The notes beneath the pieces are model-generated. The model ran no database searches and had not been told where the DNA came from. It was given only the letters and a program-made list of their open reading frames with translations. Positions 56,599 to 64,000 of a DNA stretch of 64,000 bases are shown here, piece after piece. The position numbers and the translations under genes were made by a program. Source of the stretch: CBDCWQ01 sp965223435 (lineage in GTDB: Bacteria; Myxococcota; Kuafuiibacteriia; Kuafuiibacteriales; Kuafuiibacteriaceae); the NCBI GenBank assembly GCA_965223435.1, contig CBDCWQ010000001.1:1-64000 (forward strand). The letters run 5' to 3'. Every line of letters begins with the position of its first letter. The first letter of the stretch is position 1.

Positions 56599-57638
56599 CG
56601 CCAGTCCAAGCCCTGGAGCACTACGCACTTCATATCGTCAAAACGGAAGCGCTGCACGCTGGCTTGGTCAATCGAAGCTTTTTGCTGGTGAGCCAAGACG
56701 GGGAGCGCTATGTTTTGCAGCAGGTCAACCCTCTGTTTGCGCCCGTGGTTCACAACGATATCGAGACGGTGACTCGACACCTACAAACCAAGGGCGTTGT
56801 CACGCCCCGTTTGCTTCCCACCAAAAAAGGAACTCTGTACGCAAAGGTCGGTCAAGAAATCTGGCGCGTCCTCACCTACATCGAGGGCGTCAATCGGGAG
56901 ACCATTTCCTCTCCTGACCAGGCTCAAGAAGCGGGCCGGCTGCTGGGACGGTTTCACCGCGCCCTTTTCGACCTAGACTACCGGTTTCAAAATATCCGCC
57001 CCAACGTGCACAACACTGAGCAACACCTGGCCTTTTTGGCAAAAACGCTCGAACGGCACGAGGGACGCCACCCGAGCCACAAAAGAGTGAAAGCGCACGC
57101 AGAACGCCTCTTCGAAAACGTCCAAACGCTGCTTTCAGCCATCCCCAAAACCCGCCCTAGGATCGTGCACGGTGACCCCAAGGCCTCCAATCTCATCTTT
57201 GACCGTGAGGGCACGCGGGCCATCGCATTTGTCGACCTCGACACCTTCGCCCACATGCCGCTGGCATGGGAGCTGGCTGTGGCGTTACAGTCCTGGTGCC
57301 ATGCGCCAGACCCAGGTCAAGGGGGCGCAAACTTTGCCATCGAGCACTTGGGTCCGGCCATCCATGGGTACGCTTCCGAGGCAAGAGGCATCACCGATGT
57401 CGATGAAATAGAATCCATCGTGCCCTGCCTCGGGATCATCTTTGTTGAGCTCGCAGCCCGCTTTCTCGCAGACGCGCTGAACGAGTCCTACTTTCAGTGG
57501 GATCCAACGCGATTTGCATCTCAGAGCGAACACAACGAGAACCGCGCCCAAGAGCAGTTGGATCTCTACTTGGCTTTTTCACAACATCAACCCGAGGCAA
57601 AACAGGCCGTCAGTCGCGCCTTCGGAAGCACAGCCTGA
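56592..57638 (+). CDS. APH-fold phosphotransferase (sugar-kinase-like)
   Basis: A 348-residue aminoglycoside phosphotransferase-fold kinase. Seen here: the N-terminal lobe GLVNRSFLLVSQDGERYVLQ (near 20); the Brenner motif IVHGDPKASNLIF (near 191), with catalytic Asp and Asn; and the metal-binding IAFVDLDTF (near 211). The GLVNRSF and YVLQQVNP sequences are closer to N-acetylhexosamine kinase (NahK)-type and related proteins than to antibiotic-resistance enzymes, but I cannot fix the substrate. It is likely cytoplasmic. It starts at a TTG seven bases inside the end of the S9 gene, which points to translational coupling. Confidence 0.82.
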   Translation: MVTPVQALEHYALHIVKTEALHAGLVNRSFLLVSQDGERYVLQQVNPLFAPVVHNDIETVTRHLQTKGVVTPRLLPTKKGTLYAKVGQEIWRVLTYIEGVNRETISSPDQAQEAGRLLGRFHRALFDLDYRFQNIRPNVHNTEQHLAFLAKTLERHEGRHPSHKRVKAHAERLFENVQTLLSAIPKTRPRIVHGDPKASNLIFDREGTRAIAFVDLDTFAHMPLAWELAVALQSWCHAPDPGQGGANFAIEHLGPAIHGYASEARGITDVDEIESIVPCLGIIFVELAARFLADALNESYFQWDPTRFASQSEHNENRAQEQLDLYLAFSQHQPEAKQAVSRAFGSTA

Positions 57639-57759
57639 TCCCCCCGGCTGGCCGATGCAACGGATCTGTGGGATCAACCGCCCACTGGGGGGCGAAGCCC
57701 GAACACATGAGCTCTTATCAACGCTTGAAGTCAACAGGGGCCCGTGCGAAAACCAAGCT

Positions 57760-58104
57760 ATGAGTGAAAAGACGATTTTTGCCAAGATCATCGATCGAGA
57801 GATTCCGGCCGATATCGTTCATGAAGACGAACTCTGCCTCGCATTTCGCGATATCAACCCCGTGGCACCAACCCACGTTCTGGTCATTCCGAAGAAGCCC
57901 ATCGACATGCTGGAGCATGCGAGCCGCGAAGACGTGCCTCTTTTGGGGCATTTGTTGTGGACTGCGACTCAAATAGCCCAAAAGGAACAGCTCAAAGAAG
58001 GATACCGAATCATCATCAATGATGGAGTACAGGGCGGGCAAAGTGTCTACCATCTTCACGTGCATCTGATGGGAGGACGAAGCCTGGCATGGCCTCCCGG
58101 CTGA
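57760..58104 (+). CDS. HIT family protein (HINT-like nucleotide hydrolase)
   Basis: A 114-residue protein from the ATG at 57760; the longer frame to 57514 has no features. It covers the whole HINT fold: TIFAKIIDREIPADIVHED near the start, FRDINPVAPTHVLVIPKK in the centre, then GQSVYHLHVHLMGGR with the histidine triad near residue 97. HINT proteins remove AMP or amines from nucleoside phosphoramidates and aminoacyl-adenylates. It is 121 bases after the kinase gene and 18 bases before the EEP gene, consistent with one transcript. Confidence 0.93.
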   Translation: MSEKTIFAKIIDREIPADIVHEDELCLAFRDINPVAPTHVLVIPKKPIDMLEHASREDVPLLGHLLWTATQIAQKEQLKEGYRIIINDGVQGGQSVYHLHVHLMGGRSLAWPPG

Positions 58105-58122
58105 GCAAAACATTGTGCCAGG

Positions 58123-59187
58123 TTGAGGACGGGTAAGCGCTTGTTGGCTTCGCTAGGGCTCTTGCTGGGATCACTCGTCGCCCTGGCCGTTGTGCTGTTT
58201 ACGTTCATCTTGTGGCTGGCAGGTGGGCTTCAGCGGCCTCGCGTCGTGAAGACGTCACCGAAGACAGTCGCAGGACGCTTGCCTCCCGAGTTGTCGACCG
58301 AACAACTGAGGGTTTGCGTGTGGAACATCGCATGGGGTTATGGACGTGGGAGTGAGGGCTCGGGTCCACCGAAAAGCCGGGCGCATTTTGAGCAAAGCGT
58401 GTCACGGATCGGACAGCTCCTGAGGGATCAGGACATCGACCTAGCCTTGTTGCAAGAGGTCGATTTTGCCTCGCGTCGTAGCCACGGCATCGATCAAAGC
58501 GAGGCCATCGCGCGCGAAAGCGGCCTGCCCTTCTTTGCCCGAGCACTCAGCTGGAAGGCCCGCTGGGTCCCTTACCCGCCGTGGCCCCCAGCTCACCACT
58601 TCGGAAAGGTCTCATCCGGTGGTGCGATTTTTAGCCGATTTCCTATCGAGCGCCATGAAGTCCATCTTTTTCAAAAACCCCAATCTTTTTCGTTTTGGTA
58701 CAACCTCTTTTACTTGTTCCGGTACGTACAAGTTGCGCATATCCAATGGGGAGCTATCGATCTAGAGGTGCTCAACGCCCATCTTGAGGCCTATGCGCCA
58801 CCGAGCCGCAAAACCCAGGCGATGATGATCAAGCAAATCCTGAGCAAGAACCTCAACGAGTACACTCTGTTGGGTGGCGATATGAATGCGCCACCACCAG
58901 AGTCTTCTCTCCTCAAAGGGTACCCCGATGAACCCGGAACGGACTTCACGCACGAGCAATGCATCCACACGCTGCGGTCCACGAACGGGCTGCTCGACGC
59001 CGTACCCCCAGCGCAATTTTCCAAACACGAGGCCCACTATCACACCTTCCCGGCAGATGAGCCCAACCGAAAGCTAGATTACCTCTTTCACAAGCGCGGA
59101 CTAAAAGTGCTCCATAGCGAGGTCCTTCATCCGGAGCCGTCCCCCAGCGATCATTTGCCCCTGTTTGTGATCTTATCAGGTCGCTGA
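58123..59187 (+). CDS. Membrane-anchored endonuclease/exonuclease/phosphatase (EEP) family protein
   Basis: A 354-residue protein from the TTG at 58123. An N-terminal helix (LASLGLLLGSLVALAVVLFT) is followed by the EEP domain: LRVCVWNIAWGYGRG (Asn of the active site), LALLQEVDF (metal Glu), GGDMNAPP (catalytic Asp/Asn), LDYLFHKRG and the final SDHLPLFVI (His). It is a metal-dependent phosphodiesterase of nucleases, inositol phosphatases and sphingomyelinases; the substrate is unclear. The stop lies inside the terminator stem. It is the last gene of the S9-led operon. Confidence 0.87.
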   Translation: MRTGKRLLASLGLLLGSLVALAVVLFTFILWLAGGLQRPRVVKTSPKTVAGRLPPELSTEQLRVCVWNIAWGYGRGSEGSGPPKSRAHFEQSVSRIGQLLRDQDIDLALLQEVDFASRRSHGIDQSEAIARESGLPFFARALSWKARWVPYPPWPPAHHFGKVSSGGAIFSRFPIERHEVHLFQKPQSFSFWYNLFYLFRYVQVAHIQWGAIDLEVLNAHLEAYAPPSRKTQAMMIKQILSKNLNEYTLLGGDMNAPPPESSLLKGYPDEPGTDFTHEQCIHTLRSTNGLLDAVPPAQFSKHEAHYHTFPADEPNRKLDYLFHKRGLKVLHSEVLHPEPSPSDHLPLFVILSGR

Positions 59188-59208
59188 AGCGCCGCTTCGC
59201 GACTTTTT
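59180..59208 (+). terminator. Rho-independent terminator of the S9-led operon
   Basis: Left arm GTCGCTGAAGCG (59180-59191) and right arm CGCTTCGCGAC (59193-59203) pair with one bulge and are followed by TTTTT. The EEP stop codon lies within the left arm. Confidence 0.85.
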
Positions 59209-59256
59209 CAGACAAACGCACAAACTCCAAACCTGGCAAGGTGCATCAGGCCAAAT

Positions 59257-62200
59257 CTATCGAGTCGGGTCGACTCTGAATACGTCTTGTCCGTACACGA
59301 CAAACATGTCGGCGCCGGACCACAAAACCCGGCCCGCGTCGGAGCCGATGCGCATCCCACCTTGAGCTAAGGACCATAGATAGATTGCGTCTGCTTTTCG
59401 ATAGCTCACATGGCCATTGCTCCCGATACCCAAAATGTCGGTCGCGCCACCTTCTGGAGTCACGATGGTCTCGCTGCCCGCGAGGTCGCGAAGCCATAGC
59501 TGGCGAGCACCGAGCGCGTCCGGACGGGCAAACACCACGAAGTCTCCTCGAGCGTCGTAATCCGCACCCGCGAGGGGAACCACAGACCCTATCCAGGAGC
59601 TGTTTGGGGCCGTCAGATCGATGGTGGTGGCGCCATCCCAAAGCGACAGTTTGCTCTCGGTCGCCCCCGTCTTCACCCGAAAAATAATGTGATTGCCTCG
59701 AATTCGGGGCAAAGGCACATCCGGAACCGCACCAATACTTTCTGGAGCTTGACCCGGTACCCGAACGAAGAGCTCCTGCCCGGGCGACAGCTGGTACGCC
59801 ACCGTCCCGTCTTCGGCCACCGCATGACCGATAGGGGGGGCACCAGCCATCACCACTGTTTCTTCGACGCCCTGGGCCAAGTTCCGCACAACCAGCGCGC
59901 CGGCGCCATCGACGGTGAGTACCCGATCCCCTGCGTGCTCAAGGCCGAGCGCCCACCAGGTTTCAGTCGCTCCATCGTTCGACCAATGGGCCCAAGAAGG
60001 CGTCCGGATAACCGCGCCCCCGGGAGCAAGAAAACTCTCACCGCACACGGGGGTTCCGTAGTCATGGTCATCTGGGGTTGGCAACCGGCGCTCGGAGTCA
60101 TCTGAGAGGCGGTGTTCCACCAAAGTACCGTCGGCGGCTTGATAAAGTATCCGTTCAAGATCAACATCACAGACCTGCCCTTTCGCGATGGCATGCGGAA
60201 CCAGCTTGGGGCTGGCTTCGACCAAGACAGCAACCGTCCGCGAGGAGCCTTGGTGGCGGTCGTCCCAGGCTTCAACCACCAGCTCGACTTTGCTTCCATC
60301 GTGTTCCGACAGATCGATCATCGTTTCAACGGATGAGGCGCCCCGTGGTCCAGCATAAAGAAGATGGCCCTCCCGCATGACCCGCATCGAACAGCCGCCG
60401 GGCCCGTCGTCGGTGCAGGTCGCGGATACGGTCACCTGCGAGCTGACCGCTTCAAGAGGGCGCGGAGAAGCCAAGGAAATGACGGGCGGCGCATCCACGA
60501 ATAAAGTCCGATCGTGGCAAACAACGTTGCCCATCACATCTTCAACTTCGATGCTCAGGTTGTGGGTACCAAAAGTGGGCGCCAGTTCAATCGAGCCGGT
60601 CAACCCCTCGACTGAAACCGGTTGACCATCGAGAAACCACTGGACTCTTGAGACCGAGAATTGATTGGTGACGGAGGCTGCAACCGAAACCTCGGTGCCC
60701 ACAATCACTCGCGTCGACGGACTCGTAATCGCGGCAGTCAAAGCACCTTCACCCCCATCGCAATGTTGTTGACCAGTGAGCTTCGGGCCATAGCGTGCGG
60801 CTTGAGACGTCAAAGGCCAACCACCAAAAACGATGATTTCGTTTCCGGTCCAGACGACCGACGAGCTGCCCGGCGGCAAAAACGCGTCGCGCGTGGCGAG
60901 CGGCGTCCAAGAGTCGGTCTTGGGATGATAGTGCCCACCTCCAGCTGTTCCGAGCACAACCACTTCTTCACCGGTCCACACCACGCTCGACGCGGTCACC
61001 CCAAACGGTGCCCCCACCGTGGAGGTTCGTGTCCAAAGCTGACTGCTCGGGTTGTAGCGCGCTCCACTCGCCCCATCCCATACAAAGAGCTCCTCTCCGA
61101 TCCAGGCAACGGAGCTGGGCTGCCCCTTGGGCGGTGACCATTCGGGTACGGGGATCGTTTGCCAGGAATCAGACGCCAGCGTGTAGACACCGCCGGGTTC
61201 GGGTTCGATATCCTTGCCGCTCCAGACCAATAGGCTTTCGCCGGTCCATACCGCGCCGCCCCCCCGAGGCGCATCGGTCGCAGAAATCGGGGTCCATACA
61301 TCGGTCGCGGGATGGTAGCGGCCACCCACCTCATCGACGCCCGCACACCGGTCCGGGACACACTGGGGTTGGCCGGAGCCCCCCCAGATAAGCATCTCTT
61401 CACCGGTCCACAACGCCGTGTGCCCCACCCGGGCTCCGGGCGCCATGGATGCATCAAAATCGACGGTCGACTGCGACCAGGGGCGATAGCGAAAACCATC
61501 GCCAAAGGTCCGGCTCGCCAATCCGCACGCCCCGCCTCCAAATAGAATCACTTCATCATCGGCCCAGACCGCACTCGCATTTGCCCGAAACGAATGCGGA
61601 ATCTCCCGGCCTACGCTCTCCCAGCGGTTGGTTGCGGGCGTGTACCACATGGCCTCGGGGGCACAGGATGCGCCCCCGCCTCCACGTCCGCCGGTGACCA
61701 ACATACGCGTGCCCGCCCAGACTGCGGTATGCGCAAACCGAGGGCTTGGCGCACGGGCAACGGCCCAGCTCCAGACGCCAATGCCGGTAGGTGGTCCGCC
61801 GCCCACGACACCGCCATCCGTGCCGGCCCCTCCGTCGCTGCCAGAGCCCCCGTCGGTGGTCGTGCCCCCGTCCGAGCCTCCATCGGTGGTGGGACCGCCA
61901 TCGGTGGTCGTGCCCCCGTCAGAGCCTCCATCGGTGGCGGGGCCGCCATCGGTGGTCGTGCCTCCGTCGGTGATGGGGCCGCCATCGGTGGTCGTGCCCC
62001 CGTCTGAGCCTCCATCGGTAGCGGGGCCGCCATCGGTGGTCGTGCCTCCATCACCGCCCGTACCTCCGTCGCTTCCGGAACTCCCGGAAGGAATGCAGCG
62101 TCCACGATCACACGTCAATCCGGACAGGCAATCCACGTGATCACAAGCCGCACCCGCCAAACCAGACTGGAAACGACTGAAGCCCCGAGTATTGAAGGAC

Positions 62201-62652
62201 ACCGTCCTGGTTTGCGCGTTGTACGACAAAAGATCGGGGGTAAGCACCGTCTCGGTGCCATGGCCCTCGCGTCTGAACACCCTGGCCAACTCGGGATCAA
62301 AGGGCAAAACAAAGGGTATCGACAGAACCACATCAATCTTGAACACGAGCCCGTCGGGGCCGAGCACCACCGGCGGACCAGCCACGGTCGAGCCATCTTC
62401 AACGATGTCATCCGTACCTTCACTCACCGTGATCTCCGTTTCCTCGGATAGCGCGAGCGCAGGAATGGTGATGCTCGTATTGGCCAGCGTTTCGCTGTCG
62501 GCTTGATTGACCTCGATCACCGCCCCGGTTTGAGCACGAACAACCGTCGCTTTGACAAGCCGTGCCTCCATCACCGAATCGGAACAGCCAAATATCAAGA
62601 GCGAAGGAAGGAGCAAACGTGTCGTTTTGGGATAAGCCACAATCGGACGCAT
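59257..62652 (-). CDS. Kelch-propeller lipoprotein with DGG linker
   Basis: A 1,131-residue protein from the ATG at 62652; lipobox in LLLPSLLIFGCS. An N-terminal beta domain (to about 190, with CDHVDCLSGLTCDRGRC) is followed by a Asp/Gly/Thr-rich linker of about 100 residues (TTTDGGPATDGGSDGG pattern). Seven kelch-like repeats follow, each with xxVWTGxExxVxGG (RFAHTAVWAGTRMLVTGG, HTALWTGEEMLIWGG, SSVVWTGNEIIVFGG), then Ig-like domains near 610-780 and a second propeller-like C-terminal part. No enzymatic motif is seen. It is surface-exposed and probably adhesive or structural, the same architectural style as the RCC1 lipoprotein. Confidence 0.85.
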   Translation of the reverse strand: MRPIVAYPKTTRLLLPSLLIFGCSDSVMEARLVKATVVRAQTGAVIEVNQADSETLANTSITIPALALSEETEITVSEGTDDIVEDGSTVAGPPVVLGPDGLVFKIDVVLSIPFVLPFDPELARVFRREGHGTETVLTPDLLSYNAQTRTVSFNTRGFSRFQSGLAGAACDHVDCLSGLTCDRGRCIPSGSSGSDGGTGGDGGTTTDGGPATDGGSDGGTTTDGGPITDGGTTTDGGPATDGGSDGGTTTDGGPTTDGGSDGGTTTDGGSGSDGGAGTDGGVVGGGPPTGIGVWSWAVARAPSPRFAHTAVWAGTRMLVTGGRGGGGASCAPEAMWYTPATNRWESVGREIPHSFRANASAVWADDEVILFGGGACGLASRTFGDGFRYRPWSQSTVDFDASMAPGARVGHTALWTGEEMLIWGGSGQPQCVPDRCAGVDEVGGRYHPATDVWTPISATDAPRGGGAVWTGESLLVWSGKDIEPEPGGVYTLASDSWQTIPVPEWSPPKGQPSSVAWIGEELFVWDGASGARYNPSSQLWTRTSTVGAPFGVTASSVVWTGEEVVVLGTAGGGHYHPKTDSWTPLATRDAFLPPGSSSVVWTGNEIIVFGGWPLTSQAARYGPKLTGQQHCDGGEGALTAAITSPSTRVIVGTEVSVAASVTNQFSVSRVQWFLDGQPVSVEGLTGSIELAPTFGTHNLSIEVEDVMGNVVCHDRTLFVDAPPVISLASPRPLEAVSSQVTVSATCTDDGPGGCSMRVMREGHLLYAGPRGASSVETMIDLSEHDGSKVELVVEAWDDRHQGSSRTVAVLVEASPKLVPHAIAKGQVCDVDLERILYQAADGTLVEHRLSDDSERRLPTPDDHDYGTPVCGESFLAPGGAVIRTPSWAHWSNDGATETWWALGLEHAGDRVLTVDGAGALVVRNLAQGVEETVVMAGAPPIGHAVAEDGTVAYQLSPGQELFVRVPGQAPESIGAVPDVPLPRIRGNHIIFRVKTGATESKLSLWDGATTIDLTAPNSSWIGSVVPLAGADYDARGDFVVFARPDALGARQLWLRDLAGSETIVTPEGGATDILGIGSNGHVSYRKADAIYLWSLAQGGMRIGSDAGRVLWSGADMFVVYGQDVFRVDPTR
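61800..62085 (-). repeat. Low-complexity DGG/TDGG coding repeat
   Basis: About 285 bases of degenerate short repeats encode GGTTTDGGPATDGGSDGG-like units, with near-identical blocks repeated three or four times. It links the N-terminal domain to the kelch propeller. It is likely prone to length variation and misassembly. Confidence 0.85.
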
Positions 62653-62889
62653 GAATGCTAAGAACTATGGACCAAGCCCCACGGTCATGGCCAGCCCCAA
62701 AGTCGTGGACCACCCGCTGCGCGATGAGGTTCCCCCCAACCGGACCTTGAGCCTCCTCACCGAACTCTCGAGTTCAAAAATTGGGCCGAATTTCACTTCG
62801 GACCGGGCCCCGTAAGGCCGAATGGGCCGTGACCGAAGCGACCCACGGCGACAGACGGCGCGGATGCAATCGAAGTGTGGGCCCACAGT

Positions 62890-63591
62890 TCAAGAAACGG
62901 TGCGAACCGCAATCTGACGAGCCTGGCGAGACTTCAACTGTCGAAGGGCCGCCGCAATCGCCCGGCTGAGACTCCGCGCCCGCCACGGGTAGCGCCCAGC
63001 CAAGACCAGCCGGTTTTCGTACTGGTGGCAAAGAATGACGTGGGCACAAGGGTAAATCGCTGCGAGCGGCTCTACGGCCTGGGCCCACGACAGGTGAGGC
63101 GGCTTGAGAACATTGGTGAGCACGGCGCCAGCCGGCCGGATACGCCGCCGCATCAGTTTTGGGAGCGTAGTCCACGTGAGCGAGGGCTTGACGACATCGC
63201 CACCTTCGACTTCAGAAAGATCCTCAACCAGCAAGTCGAAAGGCGCTTGACGCGCCCTGAGCCACCGGACAGCATCACCCTCAACGAAGGTCACGTCCTT
63301 GGCCCAGGCGCGCGCCGTCCGGCGAAAAACGGAGTAACCGGTACGACAAAGGTCAACCCCAACCACGGAGCCCCGGGGACTCAGCGCCCTAAGCGGCGCC
63401 ATCATTCCGCCGTACGCAAACCCAAGAAGGCCAACACGAGACTCGGGTGCCACTACGTGGACCGTCGCTGCCATAATATCGAAAAACCCGTGGGTTGGTC
63501 CCGGTTGTTTAAGAAGCTCGCTCAAAAGCGCGCCGTGTGAGAACACCCGAAGGCCTCGGCGGGTATGAACGACACGATCGCGAGAAGGCAC
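62890..63591 (-). CDS. Spermidine-synthase-like SAM-dependent transferase
   Basis: A 233-residue Rossmann-fold protein. SAM-binding signature: RVGLLGFAYGGMMAPLRAL, then VVGVDLCRTGYSVFR, VTFVEGDAVRWLRARQ and FDLLVEDLSEVEGG. This matches spermidine synthase-like proteins without the N-terminal tetramerisation domain. It may be a methyltransferase rather than an aminopropyltransferase. It is divergent from the FAD oxidoreductase gene (83-bp gap). Confidence 0.75.
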   Translation of the reverse strand: MPSRDRVVHTRRGLRVFSHGALLSELLKQPGPTHGFFDIMAATVHVVAPESRVGLLGFAYGGMMAPLRALSPRGSVVGVDLCRTGYSVFRRTARAWAKDVTFVEGDAVRWLRARQAPFDLLVEDLSEVEGGDVVKPSLTWTTLPKLMRRRIRPAGAVLTNVLKPPHLSWAQAVEPLAAIYPCAHVILCHQYENRLVLAGRYPWRARSLSRAIAAALRQLKSRQARQIAVRTVS

Positions 63592-63674
63592 AGGCAGATC
63601 ACCGCTTTCGGAATGCGCGCGGTATCTTCATTGTCATCGTTTGGCAAGAAAGCTAGTTTGTACGCTGGCTCACC

Positions 63675-64000
63675 ATGATGCCTCCTCCCCGACCCACCCG
63701 CGATCTGGTGCTTCTCGGCGCGGGGCACGCCCACGTTCAGGTGGTCAAGATGCTGGCCATGAAGGCCCCCGAGGACCTGCGGATCACGCTGATCTCAGAC
63801 AGCAGCGAAGCGACCTATTCAGGCATGTTGCCGGCGTGTGTGGCCGGCCACTACGAGCCCGAAGAGACCAGCATCGAACTCAGGCGCCTGACCCGATGGG
63901 CCAACGTTCGGTTTCTGAAACGGCACGCACTGGGGTTGGACCTTGATGGGAAGGCTGTGCGGTTTGCGAACCACCCCGCCATTGCGTGCGATGTGTTGTC
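63675..64000 (+). CDS. FAD-dependent NDH-2-like oxidoreductase, N-terminal part (runs past window end)
   Basis: From the ATG at 63675 the frame is open to the right edge, giving 108 residues. It reads LVLLGAGHAHVQVVKML (the Rossmann GxGxxH variant), then ITLISDSSEATYSGMLPACV and GHYEPEETSIELRRL. GAGHAHV and the SGMLPACVAGHY block are typical of NDH-2-like FAD proteins found fused to or next to selenide water dikinase (SelD). The rest lies outside the window, so I cannot tell whether SelD is fused. Confidence 0.85.
   Translation, partial: MMPPPRPTRDLVLLGAGHAHVQVVKMLAMKAPEDLRITLISDSSEATYSGMLPACVAGHYEPEETSIELRRLTRWANVRFLKRHALGLDLDGKAVRFANHPAIACDVL

Noticed and set aside
63522..63734. 70-codon minus-strand frame with a hydrophobic stretch
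   Set aside because: It overlaps the starts of both divergent genes; a chance hydrophobic run is more likely than a third gene in 83 bp.

Overview
The window looks like a chromosomal stretch of a high-GC member of the Myxococcota (Deltaproteobacteria in the older sense). The reasons are a Ser/Thr kinase with the HRDISPQNVL catalytic loop usual in that phylum, many large lipoproteins with DGG/TDGG linkers, CWG-type RCC1 repeats and kelch propellers, and an ECF sigma/cupin anti-sigma pair. The taxon is inferred from gene style. I saw no rRNA, tRNA or CRISPR array.

Layout. Positions 1-3957 (minus) hold a three-gene cluster: a signal-bearing aspartoacylase/desuccinylase, an inactive transglutaminase with a 7TM domain, and an alpha-L-glutamate ligase-like ATP-grasp enzyme (cut by the left edge). 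Positions 4083-6469 hold a DHH phosphoesterase and a cysteine desulfurase whose conserved N-terminus lies before any ordinary start codon. Positions 6784-10467 hold three lipoproteins, a 14-unit Asp-His repeat and a perfect 17-bp inverted repeat. Positions 10654-25464 (minus) are one giant ORF of about 4,900 codons. Its C-terminal third consists of four diverged copies of a module I do not recognise. A small outer-membrane-like barrel protein follows.

Positions 26641-32798 hold a PilZ-like protein divergent from a Gld-type ABC exporter operon (ATPase, permease, GldG-like, DUF4340-like) and a Sir2 deacetylase. The DUF4340 gene carries two compensating frameshifts. Positions 33116-41176 hold a Ser/Thr kinase, adenosylhomocysteinase, Cys-rich and DUF3105 lipoproteins, a DUF985 cupin, the anti-sigma/ECF pair and a long gene-poor stretch. 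Positions 41177-44176 encode a lipoprotein with 19 NG(S/T)WG repeats and a seven-bladed RCC1 propeller. Positions 44177-46505 are an insertion-sequence graveyard (IS91-like and IS66-like remnants).

Positions 46506-53507 hold an unrecognised protein, a DUF4105/Lnb-like protein, a GH94 glycoside phosphorylase and a large lipoprotein. Positions 53515-59208 hold a MarR regulator divergent from a probable four-gene operon (S9 peptidase, sugar-kinase-like phosphotransferase, HIT protein, EEP phosphoesterase) that ends in a terminator. Positions 59257-64000 hold a kelch lipoprotein with a DGG linker, a spermidine-synthase-like protein and the start of a SelD-associated FAD oxidoreductase.

Functional themes are envelope and surface proteins (at least eight lipoprotein or secreted genes), peptide or amino-acid tagging (the left cluster), and signalling. 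No phage or defence island is evident. The best candidates for undescribed biology are the giant repeat protein, the left ATP-grasp cluster, and the two loci where reading frame and sequence disagree.
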